Source: Micromonospora chokoriensis (GTDB lineage: Bacteria; Actinomycetota; Actinomycetes; Mycobacteriales; Micromonosporaceae). Taken from it: a DNA stretch of 64,000 nucleotides. Numbering within the stretch: the first letter of the stretch is position 1; every line of letters begins with the position of its first letter. The translations under genes and the position numbers were made by a program. This document shows positions 35,080 to 43,656 of this stretch, piece after piece. The notes beneath the pieces are model-generated. The model searched no databases and had not been told where the DNA came from. It worked only from the letters and a program-made list of their open reading frames with translations. The stretch spans positions 6,758,001 through 6,822,000 of the forward strand of contig NZ_LT607409.1 of assembly GCF_900091505.1 (NCBI RefSeq). Reading direction: 5' to 3'.

Positions 35080-36600
35080 ATGGTCGAGGAGGAGCAGAAG
35101 TACGAGGTGGACGACGCCTACGTGCTGCCGGACCTGGCCGCCACGACACCGTCCGGGGGTCGGATCCGGGCGCTGCCACCGGTGACGCTCGTCGCCCGCT
35201 ACCTCGACACCGTCGACCTCAGGCTGGCCCGAGCCGGTGCCTCGCTGCGTCACCGCCGGGGCGACGAGCTGCCCTGGACGGTGAAACTGCCGACCGGCAC
35301 ACCGGGCGTCCGGCACGAGGTCTCCCGCCCGGGGCCGAAGGGGCAGCCGCCGCCGGAGCTGGTGGAGCTGGTCACCGTCCTGCACCGGGGGGCGCCGCTG
35401 GCCCCGGTGACTGTGGTCCGGACGGTCCGGCACGCGTACGAGGTGTGCGACAAGGCGGGCACGGTGCTCGCCGAGGTGGTGGACGACCGGGTGTCGGTGC
35501 TGGACGCCTCCGGCGTCACCACCGACACGTTCCGTGAGCTGGAGGCCGAACGCAAGGGCGGCGACCGGGCGCTGCTCGACCGGATCGGCACCGTGCTGCG
35601 CGAGGCCGGCGCCCGGGGCGGGTCGTTCACCCCCAAGCACGTACGGGCGCTGGGCGAGGCGGCGCAGGCCGATCCGGACCTGGTCGCGCCGGGCGGGCTG
35701 TCCGCCGAGCCCACCGCGGGTGACGTGGTGACCGAGGCGCTCCGTAAGGAGATCCGCCGACTGCTGGCGCACGACCCGCTGGTCCGGCTTCGCGTCCCGG
35801 GTGCCGGTGGCGACACCGGTGTGCACCAGATGCGGGTGGCCTGCCGACGCCTCCGCAGTGACCTGCGCACCTTCAAGGCCCTGGTCCGCACGACCTGGTC
35901 CCGTCCGCTGCGCACCGAACTGCGGTGGCTGGCCGGTGTCCTCGGCGCGGCCCGCGACGCCGAGGTGTTGCGCGCCCGGCTGCGCAGCACCGCCGACGCG
36001 GATCCGCTCAGCCCGCTCGACGGGGACGCGGTGGACCGGCTGGACGAGGTGCTCGCCGCACGGCAGCGATCGGCGCTGGCCGCCATCGACGAGGCGTTGC
36101 GCAGCGCGCGTTACCTGGCCCTGGTGGACTCCCTGGTGCTGGCGTCCGCCTCACCCCGGCTCACCCGCCGGGCGGCGGCGCCCGCGGCGAAGGCGCTGCC
36201 CGCGTTGGTGGCCCGGCCGTGGGCGCGGTTGACCGGGCCGGACGGCGTCGACGGGCTCGACGCCCGGTCGCCGGACGACCGGTGGCACGCCGTTCGCAAG
36301 GAGGCCAAGCAGGCCCGGTACGCGGTCAACGCGGTGGCACCGACGGTCGGCAAGGGCGCGCGCCGACTGGCCCGTGCCCTGGCCGGCGTGCAGGACGTGC
36401 TCGGCGAGCACCAGGATGCGGCAATCGCGGCGGACACCTGGCTGGAGATCGCCGCCGAGCTGCCGGACGACCACGAGCTGGCGGTCACCGCCGGTCGGCT
36501 CGCCGAGCGGGAACGCGCCTCCGTACACCGGATGCGCTCCTCCCTCCCGGCGGCCTGGCACCGGGCCACCCGACGGCGGCGGACGAGTTGGCTGCCGTGA
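35080..36600 (+). CDS. CYTH-CHAD domain protein (polyphosphate-associated)
   Basis: A 506-aa two-domain protein. Residues 1-200 are a CYTH triphosphate tunnel domain, opened by the ExExK signature (VEEEQKYEV) and with SLRHRRGD, WTVKLP and ELEAERKGG. Residues about 225-500 are a CHAD helical domain with conserved His and basic residues (VHQMRVACRRLRSDLRTFK, WHAVRKEAKQARYAV, GVQDVLGEHQDAAIA). CYTH domains hydrolyse or bind triphosphates; CHAD domains bind polyphosphate. It lies 24 bp after ppk1 and overlaps mutT1 by 3 bp, so all three likely act in polyphosphate handling. TAGGCT lies 6 nt before the ATG, a possible internal promoter. Confidence 0.92.
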   Translation: MVEEEQKYEVDDAYVLPDLAATTPSGGRIRALPPVTLVARYLDTVDLRLARAGASLRHRRGDELPWTVKLPTGTPGVRHEVSRPGPKGQPPPELVELVTVLHRGAPLAPVTVVRTVRHAYEVCDKAGTVLAEVVDDRVSVLDASGVTTDTFRELEAERKGGDRALLDRIGTVLREAGARGGSFTPKHVRALGEAAQADPDLVAPGGLSAEPTAGDVVTEALRKEIRRLLAHDPLVRLRVPGAGGDTGVHQMRVACRRLRSDLRTFKALVRTTWSRPLRTELRWLAGVLGAARDAEVLRARLRSTADADPLSPLDGDAVDRLDEVLAARQRSALAAIDEALRSARYLALVDSLVLASASPRLTRRAAAPAAKALPALVARPWARLTGPDGVDGLDARSPDDRWHAVRKEAKQARYAVNAVAPTVGKGARRLARALAGVQDVLGEHQDAAIAADTWLEIAAELPDDHELAVTAGRLAERERASVHRMRSSLPAAWHRATRRRRTSWLP

Positions 36601-37466
36601 CCGGCATCCGCGCGGCGGGCGGGGTGGCCTGGCGGCCGACCGCCGACGGCGTCCGCGTCTGCGTGGTGCACCGTCCCCGCTACGGCGACTGGACACTGCC
36701 GAAGGGCAAACTGGAGCCGGGCGAACACGCGCTGGCAGCGGCGGTCCGCGAGGTGGCCGAGGAGGCCGACGTGCGGGGCGTGCCGCAGGTCCGGCTGCCG
36801 TCGGTGCGCTACCGCAGCGAGGGGCAGCCCAAGCTGGTCGACTACTGGTCGATGCTCGCGGTCGCCAGCGGGGGTTTCCAACCGGGCACCGAGGTGGACG
36901 ACATCCGCTGGCTCGCCGTGGACGACGCGATCCGCCTGGTCAGCTACCCCCACGACGCCGAGGTGCTGGCGGCGTTCGCCGCGCTGCCGTCGGTGACCGC
37001 CACCGTCGCGCTGGTCCGGCACGCGCACGCCGGGAAGCGGGCCACCTGGTCCGGCCCGGACGTCGGGCGGCCCCTGGACGCCGAGGGATGGGCTCAGGCG
37101 ACGGCGCTGGGCGGCCTGGTCGCCCTGATCCGACCGTCCCGGTTGGTGTCGGCCTCACCGCGACGGTGTGTGCAGACCCTGGACCCGGCCGCCGCGCTGC
37201 TCGACCTGCCGATCGAGGTCTGCGGCGACCTCGACGAGCCACAGCCCGGCCAGCAGAGCGACGAGCAGATCCTGGCCACCGCCGCCCGGCTGCTGGAGTT
37301 GGCCGCCGCCGGGGGCCAGGCTGCGGTGTGCAGCCAGGGCAAGGTGCTGCCGGGTGCCCTGGAGCAGCTCACCGGCCGCACCGACGAGGACTTCAGCACG
37401 CCCAAGGGCGGCGGATGGCTGCTCGCCTTCACCGCCGACCGCCTGGTGGCCGCCGACCGCTTGTAG
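36597..37466 (+). CDS. mutT1: MutT1-like Nudix plus histidine-phosphatase protein
   Basis: A 289-aa fusion. Residues about 1-130 are a Nudix hydrolase with the Nudix box in GKLEPGEHALAAAVREVAEE. Residues about 140-289 are a histidine phosphatase with ALVRHAHAGKR, an SASPRRCVQT segment and a late CSQGKVLPG His-free variant region. In mycobacteria the orthologue MutT1 cleans up 8-oxo-dGTP and Ap4A-type substrates. The GTG at 36597 overlaps the CYTH-CHAD stop (GTGA). It converges with the EEP gene 6 bp away. Confidence 0.92.
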   Translation: MTGIRAAGGVAWRPTADGVRVCVVHRPRYGDWTLPKGKLEPGEHALAAAVREVAEEADVRGVPQVRLPSVRYRSEGQPKLVDYWSMLAVASGGFQPGTEVDDIRWLAVDDAIRLVSYPHDAEVLAAFAALPSVTATVALVRHAHAGKRATWSGPDVGRPLDAEGWAQATALGGLVALIRPSRLVSASPRRCVQTLDPAAALLDLPIEVCGDLDEPQPGQQSDEQILATAARLLELAAAGGQAAVCSQGKVLPGALEQLTGRTDEDFSTPKGGGWLLAFTADRLVAADRL

Positions 37467-37472
37467 AGCCGC

Positions 37473-39434
37473 TCAGCGGGGCGGCAGGGCCACTGTCACC
37501 GCGACCGGCAGGTGGTCGCTGGCGGTGCTGCGGGGCGCGACCGGGTCGCTGGGGGTCAGAGCGGCCGAGACGAAGATGTGGTCGATCTGTTCGCGGGGAT
37601 CGTCGGCGGGGCTGGTCGCCAGCGGTCGGGCGGCAGCCAACGCGTCGACCAGACCGGCGGCCGTGAACTGCCCGAACGCCTCGTCCCCCGGCTCGGTGTT
37701 CAGGTCGCCCGCCACCACCAGCGGTCGGCCGGCGGCGTACCGGATGGCGAAGTCGGTGACCGCGCGGGCCTGGACCACCGGGCCCTTCCCGGGCGGCGGT
37801 TGCAGGTGGGTGCTGACCACCGCGACACGGACCCCGTCGCTCAGGTCCAGCGTCACGCCGAGGGCCTGCGCCCCGGTGGGCGCACCGACGGCGGGCAGCG
37901 GGAGGCTCCGCGCGTCGTCCATCGGCCAGCGGCTCAGCACGGCGTCACCCCACACGGAGTCGGCGGCCGGCCCGAAGACGTACGGCATGCCGAGCCGCTC
38001 GGCCATCACGTCGAGGGTGTCGTGCCCGCCGTTGAGCAGCCAGGCGCGGTCCACCTCGCTGAGCAGCACCACGTCGGGGCGTTGCCGCTGGACCACCTCG
38101 GTGAGCCCGGTCAGGTCGAACCGACCGTCCAACCCGAAGCCCATCCGGATGTTGTACGCCACCACGGTGAGCCGCTCCGGTGGGCCGTCCCGGTTGCCGG
38201 CCACCGGAACCTCGTCGGCGACCACCGGCGCCAGCAACGCCAGCGCGGTGACCGCCGCGGCAGCCCGGATCGGCGGAAACGGCCCGGGGAGCCACCCGAC
38301 GACGGGTTGGGCAGTGAACGCCACGACCGCGACCAGACCGGCCACCACCACGGGCACCGCCGCGTTGGGGTACCCGAGGTCGTAGGCGGAGTAGTACCCG
38401 ACCGCCCCCAGCGCGAAGACCAGCATGCCGACGGCCACCGCGTACCCCCGGCGGGCCGCCGTCGCGTCGGTGCCGTCCCTCGCGGTCTCCCTGCCCGTCG
38501 GCCCGGTCTGCGCCGTCCCGTCCGGGCGGTCGGCGTCGTCGGTCAGCGCGAGGCAGGCGCCGAGACCGACGGCGGCCAGCAGGACGGCCGGGACGAGCAG
38601 GTCGCCCCGGTCGCCGGCGAACAGCAGCGCGCCCACCAGCAACGCCACCGGCCCGTACGCGCGGCCCCACCCCCGGGGTGGCCGGGTCGACGCGGTGAAC
38701 AGGAACGCGGCGACCGCCACCGGCACCGGTGCCAGGCCGAACAACGGTGAGCCCGCGACACCGTCCCCGGCGAACAGGTACGACATCCCGGTGCGGGCCA
38801 GCGCCGGGGAGAGTGCCACCATTCCGGCCAGCAGCAGCGCCGGACCGGCCAACAACCAGGCCCGTACGCCACCGCCACCAGCCTGCGCACCACCGTCACC
38901 GCCAGCTGCACCGCCACCGGCCCGCGCTACCGGCTGTGCCGTGCCGAGCAGGAACAGCAGCACCGCGACGGAGCTGAACAACCACGCCGCCCAGGTGCCC
39001 CACCAGACCACGTCGACCGTGTCCCACACCGCGTGCAGGGCCGCGTTGACCGCGAAACCCAACGCCAGCCCCGGAACCGGACGGTCGGTGCCGGCGGCGA
39101 CGCCGACCAACCAGACCAGCCCGGCGAGCAGACCGGCGGTGGCCAACCAGAGCTGCGTACGCCCGCCCGGCGCGGCGGTGAGCGCGAGCCGGGCGAGGGC
39201 CAGGGCTGCGGCGGCGACCACCACGACCGGGCGGGCACCGACCCGGCGGACCACCGCGGGCGCGCCCAGCGCGAGCACGAACCAGCCGAGGGCGAACGCG
39301 CCCATCAACTCGGCCGGGGTGGACGCCGCCTGGCCGAAGATGGTGATGATGCCGGGCAGCCAGACCCGCAGCACGTCGATGAGGAGGACGACACCCAGCG
39401 CGAGCGTCCCGGTGGTGAGCTGGCGATAGCGCAC
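37473..39434 (-). CDS. Polytopic membrane protein with C-terminal endonuclease/exonuclease/phosphatase domain
   Basis: A 653-aa protein. Residues 1-400 contain about ten to twelve membrane segments. Residues about 410-653 form an EEP (DNase I-like) domain: VVAYNIRMGFGLDGRFDLTGL, VVLLSEVDRAW (catalytic Glu), VVSTHLQPPP, VVAGDLNTEPGDE (catalytic Asp-Asn) and STASDHLPVAVTV (catalytic Asp-His). The active-site residues are intact. The linker near 295-320 is Asp/Thr-rich. Family members act on phosphodiesters of nucleic acids or lipids; the membrane part suggests a lipid or wall substrate outside. The GTG at 39434 has GGGG 5 nt upstream. Confidence 0.88.
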   Translation of the reverse strand: MRYRQLTTGTLALGVVLLIDVLRVWLPGIITIFGQAASTPAELMGAFALGWFVLALGAPAVVRRVGARPVVVVAAAALALARLALTAAPGGRTQLWLATAGLLAGLVWLVGVAAGTDRPVPGLALGFAVNAALHAVWDTVDVVWWGTWAAWLFSSVAVLLFLLGTAQPVARAGGGAAGGDGGAQAGGGGVRAWLLAGPALLLAGMVALSPALARTGMSYLFAGDGVAGSPLFGLAPVPVAVAAFLFTASTRPPRGWGRAYGPVALLVGALLFAGDRGDLLVPAVLLAAVGLGACLALTDDADRPDGTAQTGPTGRETARDGTDATAARRGYAVAVGMLVFALGAVGYYSAYDLGYPNAAVPVVVAGLVAVVAFTAQPVVGWLPGPFPPIRAAAAVTALALLAPVVADEVPVAGNRDGPPERLTVVAYNIRMGFGLDGRFDLTGLTEVVQRQRPDVVLLSEVDRAWLLNGGHDTLDVMAERLGMPYVFGPAADSVWGDAVLSRWPMDDARSLPLPAVGAPTGAQALGVTLDLSDGVRVAVVSTHLQPPPGKGPVVQARAVTDFAIRYAAGRPLVVAGDLNTEPGDEAFGQFTAAGLVDALAAARPLATSPADDPREQIDHIFVSAALTPSDPVAPRSTASDHLPVAVTVALPPR

Positions 39435-39527
39435 CGGCGCCCCATTTCCCGTCGACGGGCCGGCGGAGGGGGGCCGGCACGGCGATTCTGCGCGAGCGGA
39501 CCGGACGGGTCAACGGTCCGCGTACGC

Positions 39528-39563
39528 CGAAAGGACGCCCACCAACGGGTGGACGCCCTTTCG
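39528..39563 (-). terminator. Terminator after hupB
   Basis: A stem of about 16 bp with two wobble pairs spans 39528-39563 (CGAAAGG to CCTTTCG), with the loop around 39544. It lies 11 bp after the hupB stop on the minus strand. Confidence 0.7.
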
Positions 39564-39574
39564 TCGTGGGTCGG

Positions 39575-40279
39575 TCAGCGCTTGCTGGCCGCCTTCTTGG
39601 CCGGAGCCTTCTTCGCCGGCGCCTTCTTTGCCGCCGTGCTCTTGGTCGCCGCCGTGGTCTTCTTCGCCGCGGTCGACTTGGTCGCCGCCGTGGTCTTCTT
39701 CGCCGCGGTCGACTTGGTCGCCGCGGTGGTCTTCTTCGCCGCGGTGGTCTTCTTGCCGGCGGCCGTCTTGGTCGCCGTGGTGCTCTTGCTCGCCTTGGCC
39801 GGGGCGGTCTTCTTGCTGGCGGCCGTCTTGGTCGCCGTAGCGGTCTTGCTCGCCTTGGCCGGAGCGGTCTTCTTGCCGGCAGCCGCCTTGGCCGCCGTCG
39901 CCTTCGTGCCGGTCGCCTTGGCGCCCGCCGCCTTCGTGCCGGCCGTCTTGGCCGTGGCGGTGCTCGTGGTGGCCTTCTTCGTCGCCACCGTGGCCTTCGG
40001 CACCTTGCCGCTGGCCACCATCTCCTTGAACCCGGCGCCGGGGCGGAAGGTCGGGACTGACGTCTTCTTGACCTTCACCGCCTCGCCGGTACGCGGGTTG
40101 CGCGCTGTTCGCGCACCACGCACACGCTTTTCAAATGCTCCGAATCCGGTGATCGCCACCTTCTCGCCCTTGGTGACCGCCGCCTGGACCTCGGTGAGGA
40201 CCGCGTCGAGCGCGGCCGTCGCCATCTTCCGGTCCCCCAGGCGAACGGCGAGCGCCTCGATGAGCTCGGCCTTGTTCAC
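39575..40279 (-). CDS. hupB: HU-family DNA-binding protein with histone H1-like tail
   Basis: A nucleoid protein. Residues 1-90 are the HU fold: NKAELIEALAVRLGDRKMATAALDAV, GEKVAITGFGAFEKRVR, ARNPRTGEAVKV and PTFRPGAGFKEMV. The remaining 140 residues are Lys/Ala/Thr-rich, like the tail of mycobacterial HupB/Hlp and plant H1. Its last third repeats a 12-residue unit (AAKKTTAATKST) three times and ends in AAKKAPAKK. The tail should bind DNA non-specifically and compact it. GGAGG lies 5 nt before the GTG at 40279. It lies beside leuDC as in M. tuberculosis. Confidence 0.96.
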   Translation of the reverse strand: MNKAELIEALAVRLGDRKMATAALDAVLTEVQAAVTKGEKVAITGFGAFEKRVRGARTARNPRTGEAVKVKKTSVPTFRPGAGFKEMVASGKVPKATVATKKATTSTATAKTAGTKAAGAKATGTKATAAKAAAGKKTAPAKASKTATATKTAASKKTAPAKASKSTTATKTAAGKKTTAAKKTTAATKSTAAKKTTAATKSTAAKKTTAATKSTAAKKAPAKKAPAKKAASKR

Positions 40280-40393
40280 GACTTCCTCCCGATTGTGCAA
40301 CTGACTCGACGCGAGCCATTCTGCGCGCACGTTATGCCCTGTGCTGCCTAGACACAAACATTCGGTAGAAAAAAGCCCTTGTGTCGCAACGGA

Positions 40394-40426
40394 TTCACCC
40401 CCACCGGTTGGACCGATGGGGGTGAA
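40394..40426 (-). terminator. Terminator after leuD
   Basis: Perfect 10-bp arms TTCACCCCCA (40394-40403) and its complement (40417-40426), with a second small stem in the loop. On the minus strand the stem is followed about 15 nt later by six T. It ends the leuCD transcript before the hupB promoter. Confidence 0.65.
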
Positions 40427-40451
40427 ATTCGCTGTGGGAGCGGGCGTACGG

Positions 40452-41039
40452 CTATGCCACGGAGGGCAGGAACGGCAGTCGGCGCGCCTCGTACGAGTCG
40501 ATGTCGGCGGCGTGCCGGAGGGTTAGTCCAATGTCATCGAGACCCTCCAGCAAGCGCCACCGGCTGAAGTCGTCCAGCGGGAACGACCAGCTGGCATCCC
40601 CCGCACGGAGCTGCCGGGCGGTCAGGTCGACGGTCACCGCAGTGGTCGGATCCGACTCAACCAGATCCCACAACTCTTCGACGGCTTTCAATTCCAACTC
40701 GACCGGCAACAGGCCCTCCTTGAGGGCGTTGCCCCGGAAGATGTCGCCGAAGCGCGGAGCCACCACCGCGCGGAAGCCCCAGTCCCGCAGTGCCCACACG
40801 GCGTGTTCCCGGGAGGAGCCGGTGCCGAACTCCGGGCCGGTGATGAGGATCGACGCCCCGGAATAACGCTGATCGTTGAGCACGAATGCCGGGTCTTCCC
40901 GCCAGGCGCTGAACAGCCCGTCGGCAAAGCCCGTCCGGGTCACCCGCTTGAGGTACACCGCGGGGATGATCTGGTCGGTATCCACGTTGGACCGGCGCAG
41001 CGGCACGGCGGTGCCGGTGTGGGTGGTGAACTTGTCCAT
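40452..41039 (-). CDS. leuD: 3-isopropylmalate dehydratase small subunit
   Basis: The small subunit of isopropylmalate isomerase in leucine synthesis. The 195-aa protein has the swivel-domain marks RRSNVDTDQIIPAVYLKR, GPEFGTGSSREHAVWALRDWGFRAVVAPRFGDIFRGNALKEGLLP and a normal C-terminus. It lies 15 bp after leuC on the same transcript. The ATG at 41039 has GGAG about 8 nt upstream. Confidence 0.97.
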   Translation of the reverse strand: MDKFTTHTGTAVPLRRSNVDTDQIIPAVYLKRVTRTGFADGLFSAWREDPAFVLNDQRYSGASILITGPEFGTGSSREHAVWALRDWGFRAVVAPRFGDIFRGNALKEGLLPVELELKAVEELWDLVESDPTTAVTVDLTARQLRAGDASWSFPLDDFSRWRLLEGLDDIGLTLRHAADIDSYEARRLPFLPSVA

Positions 41040-41054
41040 CTCCTGGAGTCCCTT

Positions 41055-42500
41055 CTACAGGTCGGCGGGGGCGGCCAGCCGGCCGGCCACGGCGGTGGCG
41101 GCGGCGACCGGCGGGGAAACCAGGTGGGTACGCCCACCCCGGCCCTGACGGCCCTCGAAGTTGCGGTTCGAGGTGGAGGCGGAACGCTCGCCCGGCTTCA
41201 ACGTGTCCGGGTTCATCCCCAGACACATGGAGCAGCCGGCGAACCGCCACTCCGCCCCGGCGTCGGCGAAGACCTTGTCCAGCCCCTCGGCCTCGGCAGC
41301 CTCCCGCACGGCGGCGGAACCGGGCACCACGAGCATCCGCACGCCGTCGGCGACCCGGTGACCACGAAGCACGTCGGCGGCGGCCCGCAGGTCCTCCAGA
41401 CGCCCGTTGGTGCAGGAGCCGACGAACACCACGTCGATCGGCAGCTCCCGCAGCGGGGTGCCGGGACGCAGGTCCATGTACTCCAGGGCGCGGCGCGCGG
41501 CGGCCCGCTCCGAGTCGGTGACGAACTCCTCCGGGTCCGGCACCGGCGCGCTCAGCGGCGCACCCTGCCCGGGGTTGGTGCCCCAGGTGACGAACGGGGT
41601 GACCTGGCTGGCGTCCAGGGTCACCTCGGCGTCGAAGCGCGCGCCCTCGTCGGTGGGCAGCGTCCGCCACCACGTGAGCGCCGCGTCCCAGTCCGCGCCC
41701 TGGGGCGCGTTCGGACGACCCTTGAGGTACGCGAAGGTCGTCTCGTCCGGCGCGATCATGCCGGCCTTGGCGCCCCACTCGATGGACATGTTGGCGATGG
41801 TCATCCGCCCCTCCATGGAGAGGGCGCGGATCGCCTCGCCGCGGTACTCGACGATGTGCCCGCGCCCACCGCCGGTGCCGACCTGGGTGATCAGCGCGAG
41901 CACCAGGTCCTTGGCGGTGACCCCGGGGGCGAGGCGGCCAGTGACGTTCACGGCCATCGTCTTCGGCCGGCTCTGCGGCAGCGTCTGGGTGGCCAGCACG
42001 TGCTCCACCTCGCTGGTGCCGATGCCGAAGGCGAGCGCGCCGAACGCGCCGTGGGTGGCGGTGTGCGAGTCGCCGCAGACGATCGTCATGCCCGGCTGGG
42101 TGACACCGAGCTGCGGGCCGATCACGTGCACGATGCCCTGGTTGTCGTCACCGAGCGGGTGCAGCCGCACCCCGAACTCGGCGCAGTTACGGCGCAGCGT
42201 CTCGATCTGCGTACGCGACGTGGGGTCCGCGATGGTGAGCAGGTCACCACGGCGGAGGCGGAACGCCGGGTCGGCGTACCCGGTCGGGGTGTTGTGGTCC
42301 TCGGTCGCGAGGGTCAGGTCGGTACGACGCACCCGGCGCCCGGCGAGCCGCAGCCCGTCGAACGCCTGCGGGCTGGTCACCTCGTGCAGCAGGTGCAGGT
42401 CGATGAAGAGCAGGTCCGGCTCACCGGCGGCGGACCGTACGACGTGCGCGTCCCAGACCTTCTCGGCCAGGGTCCTCGGCTCAGGAGTGACTCCCACCAT
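41055..42500 (-). CDS. leuC: 3-isopropylmalate dehydratase large subunit
   Basis: The large, [4Fe-4S]-bearing subunit of isopropylmalate isomerase. The 481-aa protein shows TLAEKVWDAH, LLHEVTSPQAFDGLR, ATEDHNTPT, VCGDSHTATHGAFGALAFGIGTSEVEHVLATQTL, FVGSCTNGRLEDLR and the paired cluster cysteines in GCSMCLGMNPD; the final part is RNFEGRQGRGGRTHLVSP. Its ATG at 42500 has a TAGGAT -10 element 6 nt upstream and no ribosome site, so the mRNA is probably leaderless. The regulator gene diverges 37 bp away. Confidence 0.97.
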   Translation of the reverse strand: MVGVTPEPRTLAEKVWDAHVVRSAAGEPDLLFIDLHLLHEVTSPQAFDGLRLAGRRVRRTDLTLATEDHNTPTGYADPAFRLRRGDLLTIADPTSRTQIETLRRNCAEFGVRLHPLGDDNQGIVHVIGPQLGVTQPGMTIVCGDSHTATHGAFGALAFGIGTSEVEHVLATQTLPQSRPKTMAVNVTGRLAPGVTAKDLVLALITQVGTGGGRGHIVEYRGEAIRALSMEGRMTIANMSIEWGAKAGMIAPDETTFAYLKGRPNAPQGADWDAALTWWRTLPTDEGARFDAEVTLDASQVTPFVTWGTNPGQGAPLSAPVPDPEEFVTDSERAAARRALEYMDLRPGTPLRELPIDVVFVGSCTNGRLEDLRAAADVLRGHRVADGVRMLVVPGSAAVREAAEAEGLDKVFADAGAEWRFAGCSMCLGMNPDTLKPGERSASTSNRNFEGRQGRGGRTHLVSPPVAAATAVAGRLAAPADL

Positions 42501-42537
42501 CTGGACATCCTAAATTCTGGGAGGTAAGTTTCGGCTT
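42501..42537. promoter_or_regulatory. 37-bp shared promoter region of leuC and the IclR regulator
   Basis: The minus-strand -10 TAGGAT (complement of 42507-42512) lies 6 nt before leuC. The plus-strand -10 TAAGTT (42525-42530) lies 7 nt before the regulator GTG. The two -10 elements are only 12 bp apart, so each -35 region lies across the other gene's -10 and start. Both mRNAs would begin at the start codon. An operator for the regulator is expected to lie here. Confidence 0.7.
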
Positions 42538-43236
42538 GTGGGACACAGTATGAGCGGTGTCGGCGTTCTCGACAAGGCGGTGGTCATCCTGGCCGCCTGT
42601 GTCGACGGCGCCAGCCTGGCCGAACTCGTTGAACGCACCAAGCTGCCCCGAGCCACCGCACACCGGCTGGCGCAGGCTCTGGAGATCCACCGGATGCTGG
42701 TCCGGGACACCCAGGGCCGATGGCGACCGGGCCCCCGGCTGGGCGAACTGGCCAACGCGGCGCCCGACGTCCTGCTGACCGCCGCCGAGCCGCTGCTCGC
42801 CGCGCTGCGCGACGCCACCGGTGAGAGCGCCCAGCTCTACCTGCGCCGCGCGGACGAGCGGATCTGCGTGGCGGCGGCAGAGCGGGCCAGCGGCCTGCGG
42901 GACACGGTTCCGGTCGGCTCGGTGCTGCCGATGACCGCCGGTTCCGCGGCGCAGATCCTGCTGGCCTGGGAGCCGCCGGAGGCGGTGATGCCGCTACTGC
43001 CGCGCAGCAAGTTCACCGGCCGCACCCTCGCCGAGGTACGCCGGCGCGGCTGGGCGCAGAGCGTCGCCGAGCGGGAGGCCGGTGTGGCGAGCGTCTCCGC
43101 CCCGATCCGGGACCGCACCGGCCGGGTGATCGCCTCGGTCAGCATCTCCGGCCCGATCGAGCGCCTGGGCCGCCGCCCCGGCGAACGCCACGCCATGGCC
43201 GTGGTCCGAGCCGGCCAACGCCTGTCCGGCCTCTAA
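42538..43236 (+). CDS. ndgR: IclR-family regulator of leucine/amino-acid genes (NdgR/LtbR type)
   Basis: A 232-aa regulator with an N-terminal winged helix (GVLDKAVVILAACVDGASLAELVERT to ATAHRLAQALEIHRML) and an IclR effector domain (DATGESAQLYLRRADERICV, GSVLPMTAGSAAQILLA, GWAQSVAEREAGVASVSAPIRD). Its position divergent from leuCD marks it as the NdgR/LtbR orthologue, which controls leuCD and other amino-acid genes in Streptomyces and corynebacteria. I chose the GTG at 42538 (TAAGTT 7 nt upstream, leaderless); an ATG at 42550 is an alternative. Confidence 0.9.
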   Translation: MGHSMSGVGVLDKAVVILAACVDGASLAELVERTKLPRATAHRLAQALEIHRMLVRDTQGRWRPGPRLGELANAAPDVLLTAAEPLLAALRDATGESAQLYLRRADERICVAAAERASGLRDTVPVGSVLPMTAGSAAQILLAWEPPEAVMPLLPRSKFTGRTLAEVRRRGWAQSVAEREAGVASVSAPIRDRTGRVIASVSISGPIERLGRRPGERHAMAVVRAGQRLSGL

Positions 43237-43283
43237 CCGCACACCCCCGCACCCCCGCACCCCCGCACCCCCCGCCGCTCCGG

Positions 43284-43341
43284 GTGATCAAGAGGTTTGC
43301 GTCACGACACGCCGAAGGCGGCGACGCAAACCTCTTGATCA
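43284..43341. repeat. 20-bp perfect palindrome, singleton family C
   Basis: Arms at 43284-43303 and 43322-43341 (GTGATCAAGAGGTTTGCGTC and its exact complement) enclose an 18-nt loop. It lies between the convergent IclR gene and tRNA-Glu. The arm sequence does not match families A or B. Confidence 0.85.
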
Positions 43342-43407
43342 CCGCGGAAACGCGGGCGCGGGGGACCGGGGGCCGGGGACCGGGGGGCGCGGGGGGGAAA
43401 AACGGGG

Positions 43408-43438
43408 AAGGCTCGTCTCGCTTAGCGAGACGAGCCTT
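43408..43438 (-). terminator. Terminator after tRNA-Glu copy 1
   Basis: Arms at 43408-43421 and 43425-43438 pair perfectly over 14 bp around a 3-nt loop. It lies 6 bp after the 3' end of the tRNA on the minus strand; a run of T follows after about 7 nt. Confidence 0.75.
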
Positions 43439-43444
43439 TGGTTG

Positions 43445-43517
43445 TAGCCCCGACCGGATTCGAACCGGCGCTACCGCCTTGAGAGGGCGGCGTCCTGGGC
43501 CGCTAGACGACGGGGCC
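43445..43517 (-). tRNA. tRNA-Glu (CTC), copy 1
   Basis: A 73-nt cloverleaf. The acceptor stem GGCCCCG pairs with CGGGGCT (one G-T pair), the D-arm has the AGCGGCC part, the anticodon loop is CTCTCAA (anticodon CTC) on a perfect stem, and the T loop is TTCGAAT. The discriminator is A; no CCA is encoded. It is identical to the copy at 43816. Confidence 0.97.
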
Positions 43518-43656
43518 AGAACTTCTTCCGTTCACCACCCTCGCGGGCGGTGCGGCAGTAGTCTAGCGGCACCGCCTCCCGGCGCGAGAACGGGGTCCGG
43601 GCTCGCGGGGTTGGACCCTGCGCCGGGAACGGCCGCACGTGGGGCGGCGCCGCTCA

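Noticed and set aside
41055..42500. Possible aconitase instead of LeuC
   Set aside because: Size of 481 residues, partner leuD and IclR context fit isopropylmalate isomerase.
43519..43656. Additional small gene between the tRNA-Glu copies
   Set aside because: Frames lack ribosome sites and codon bias; the stretch is filled by flanks and a palindrome.
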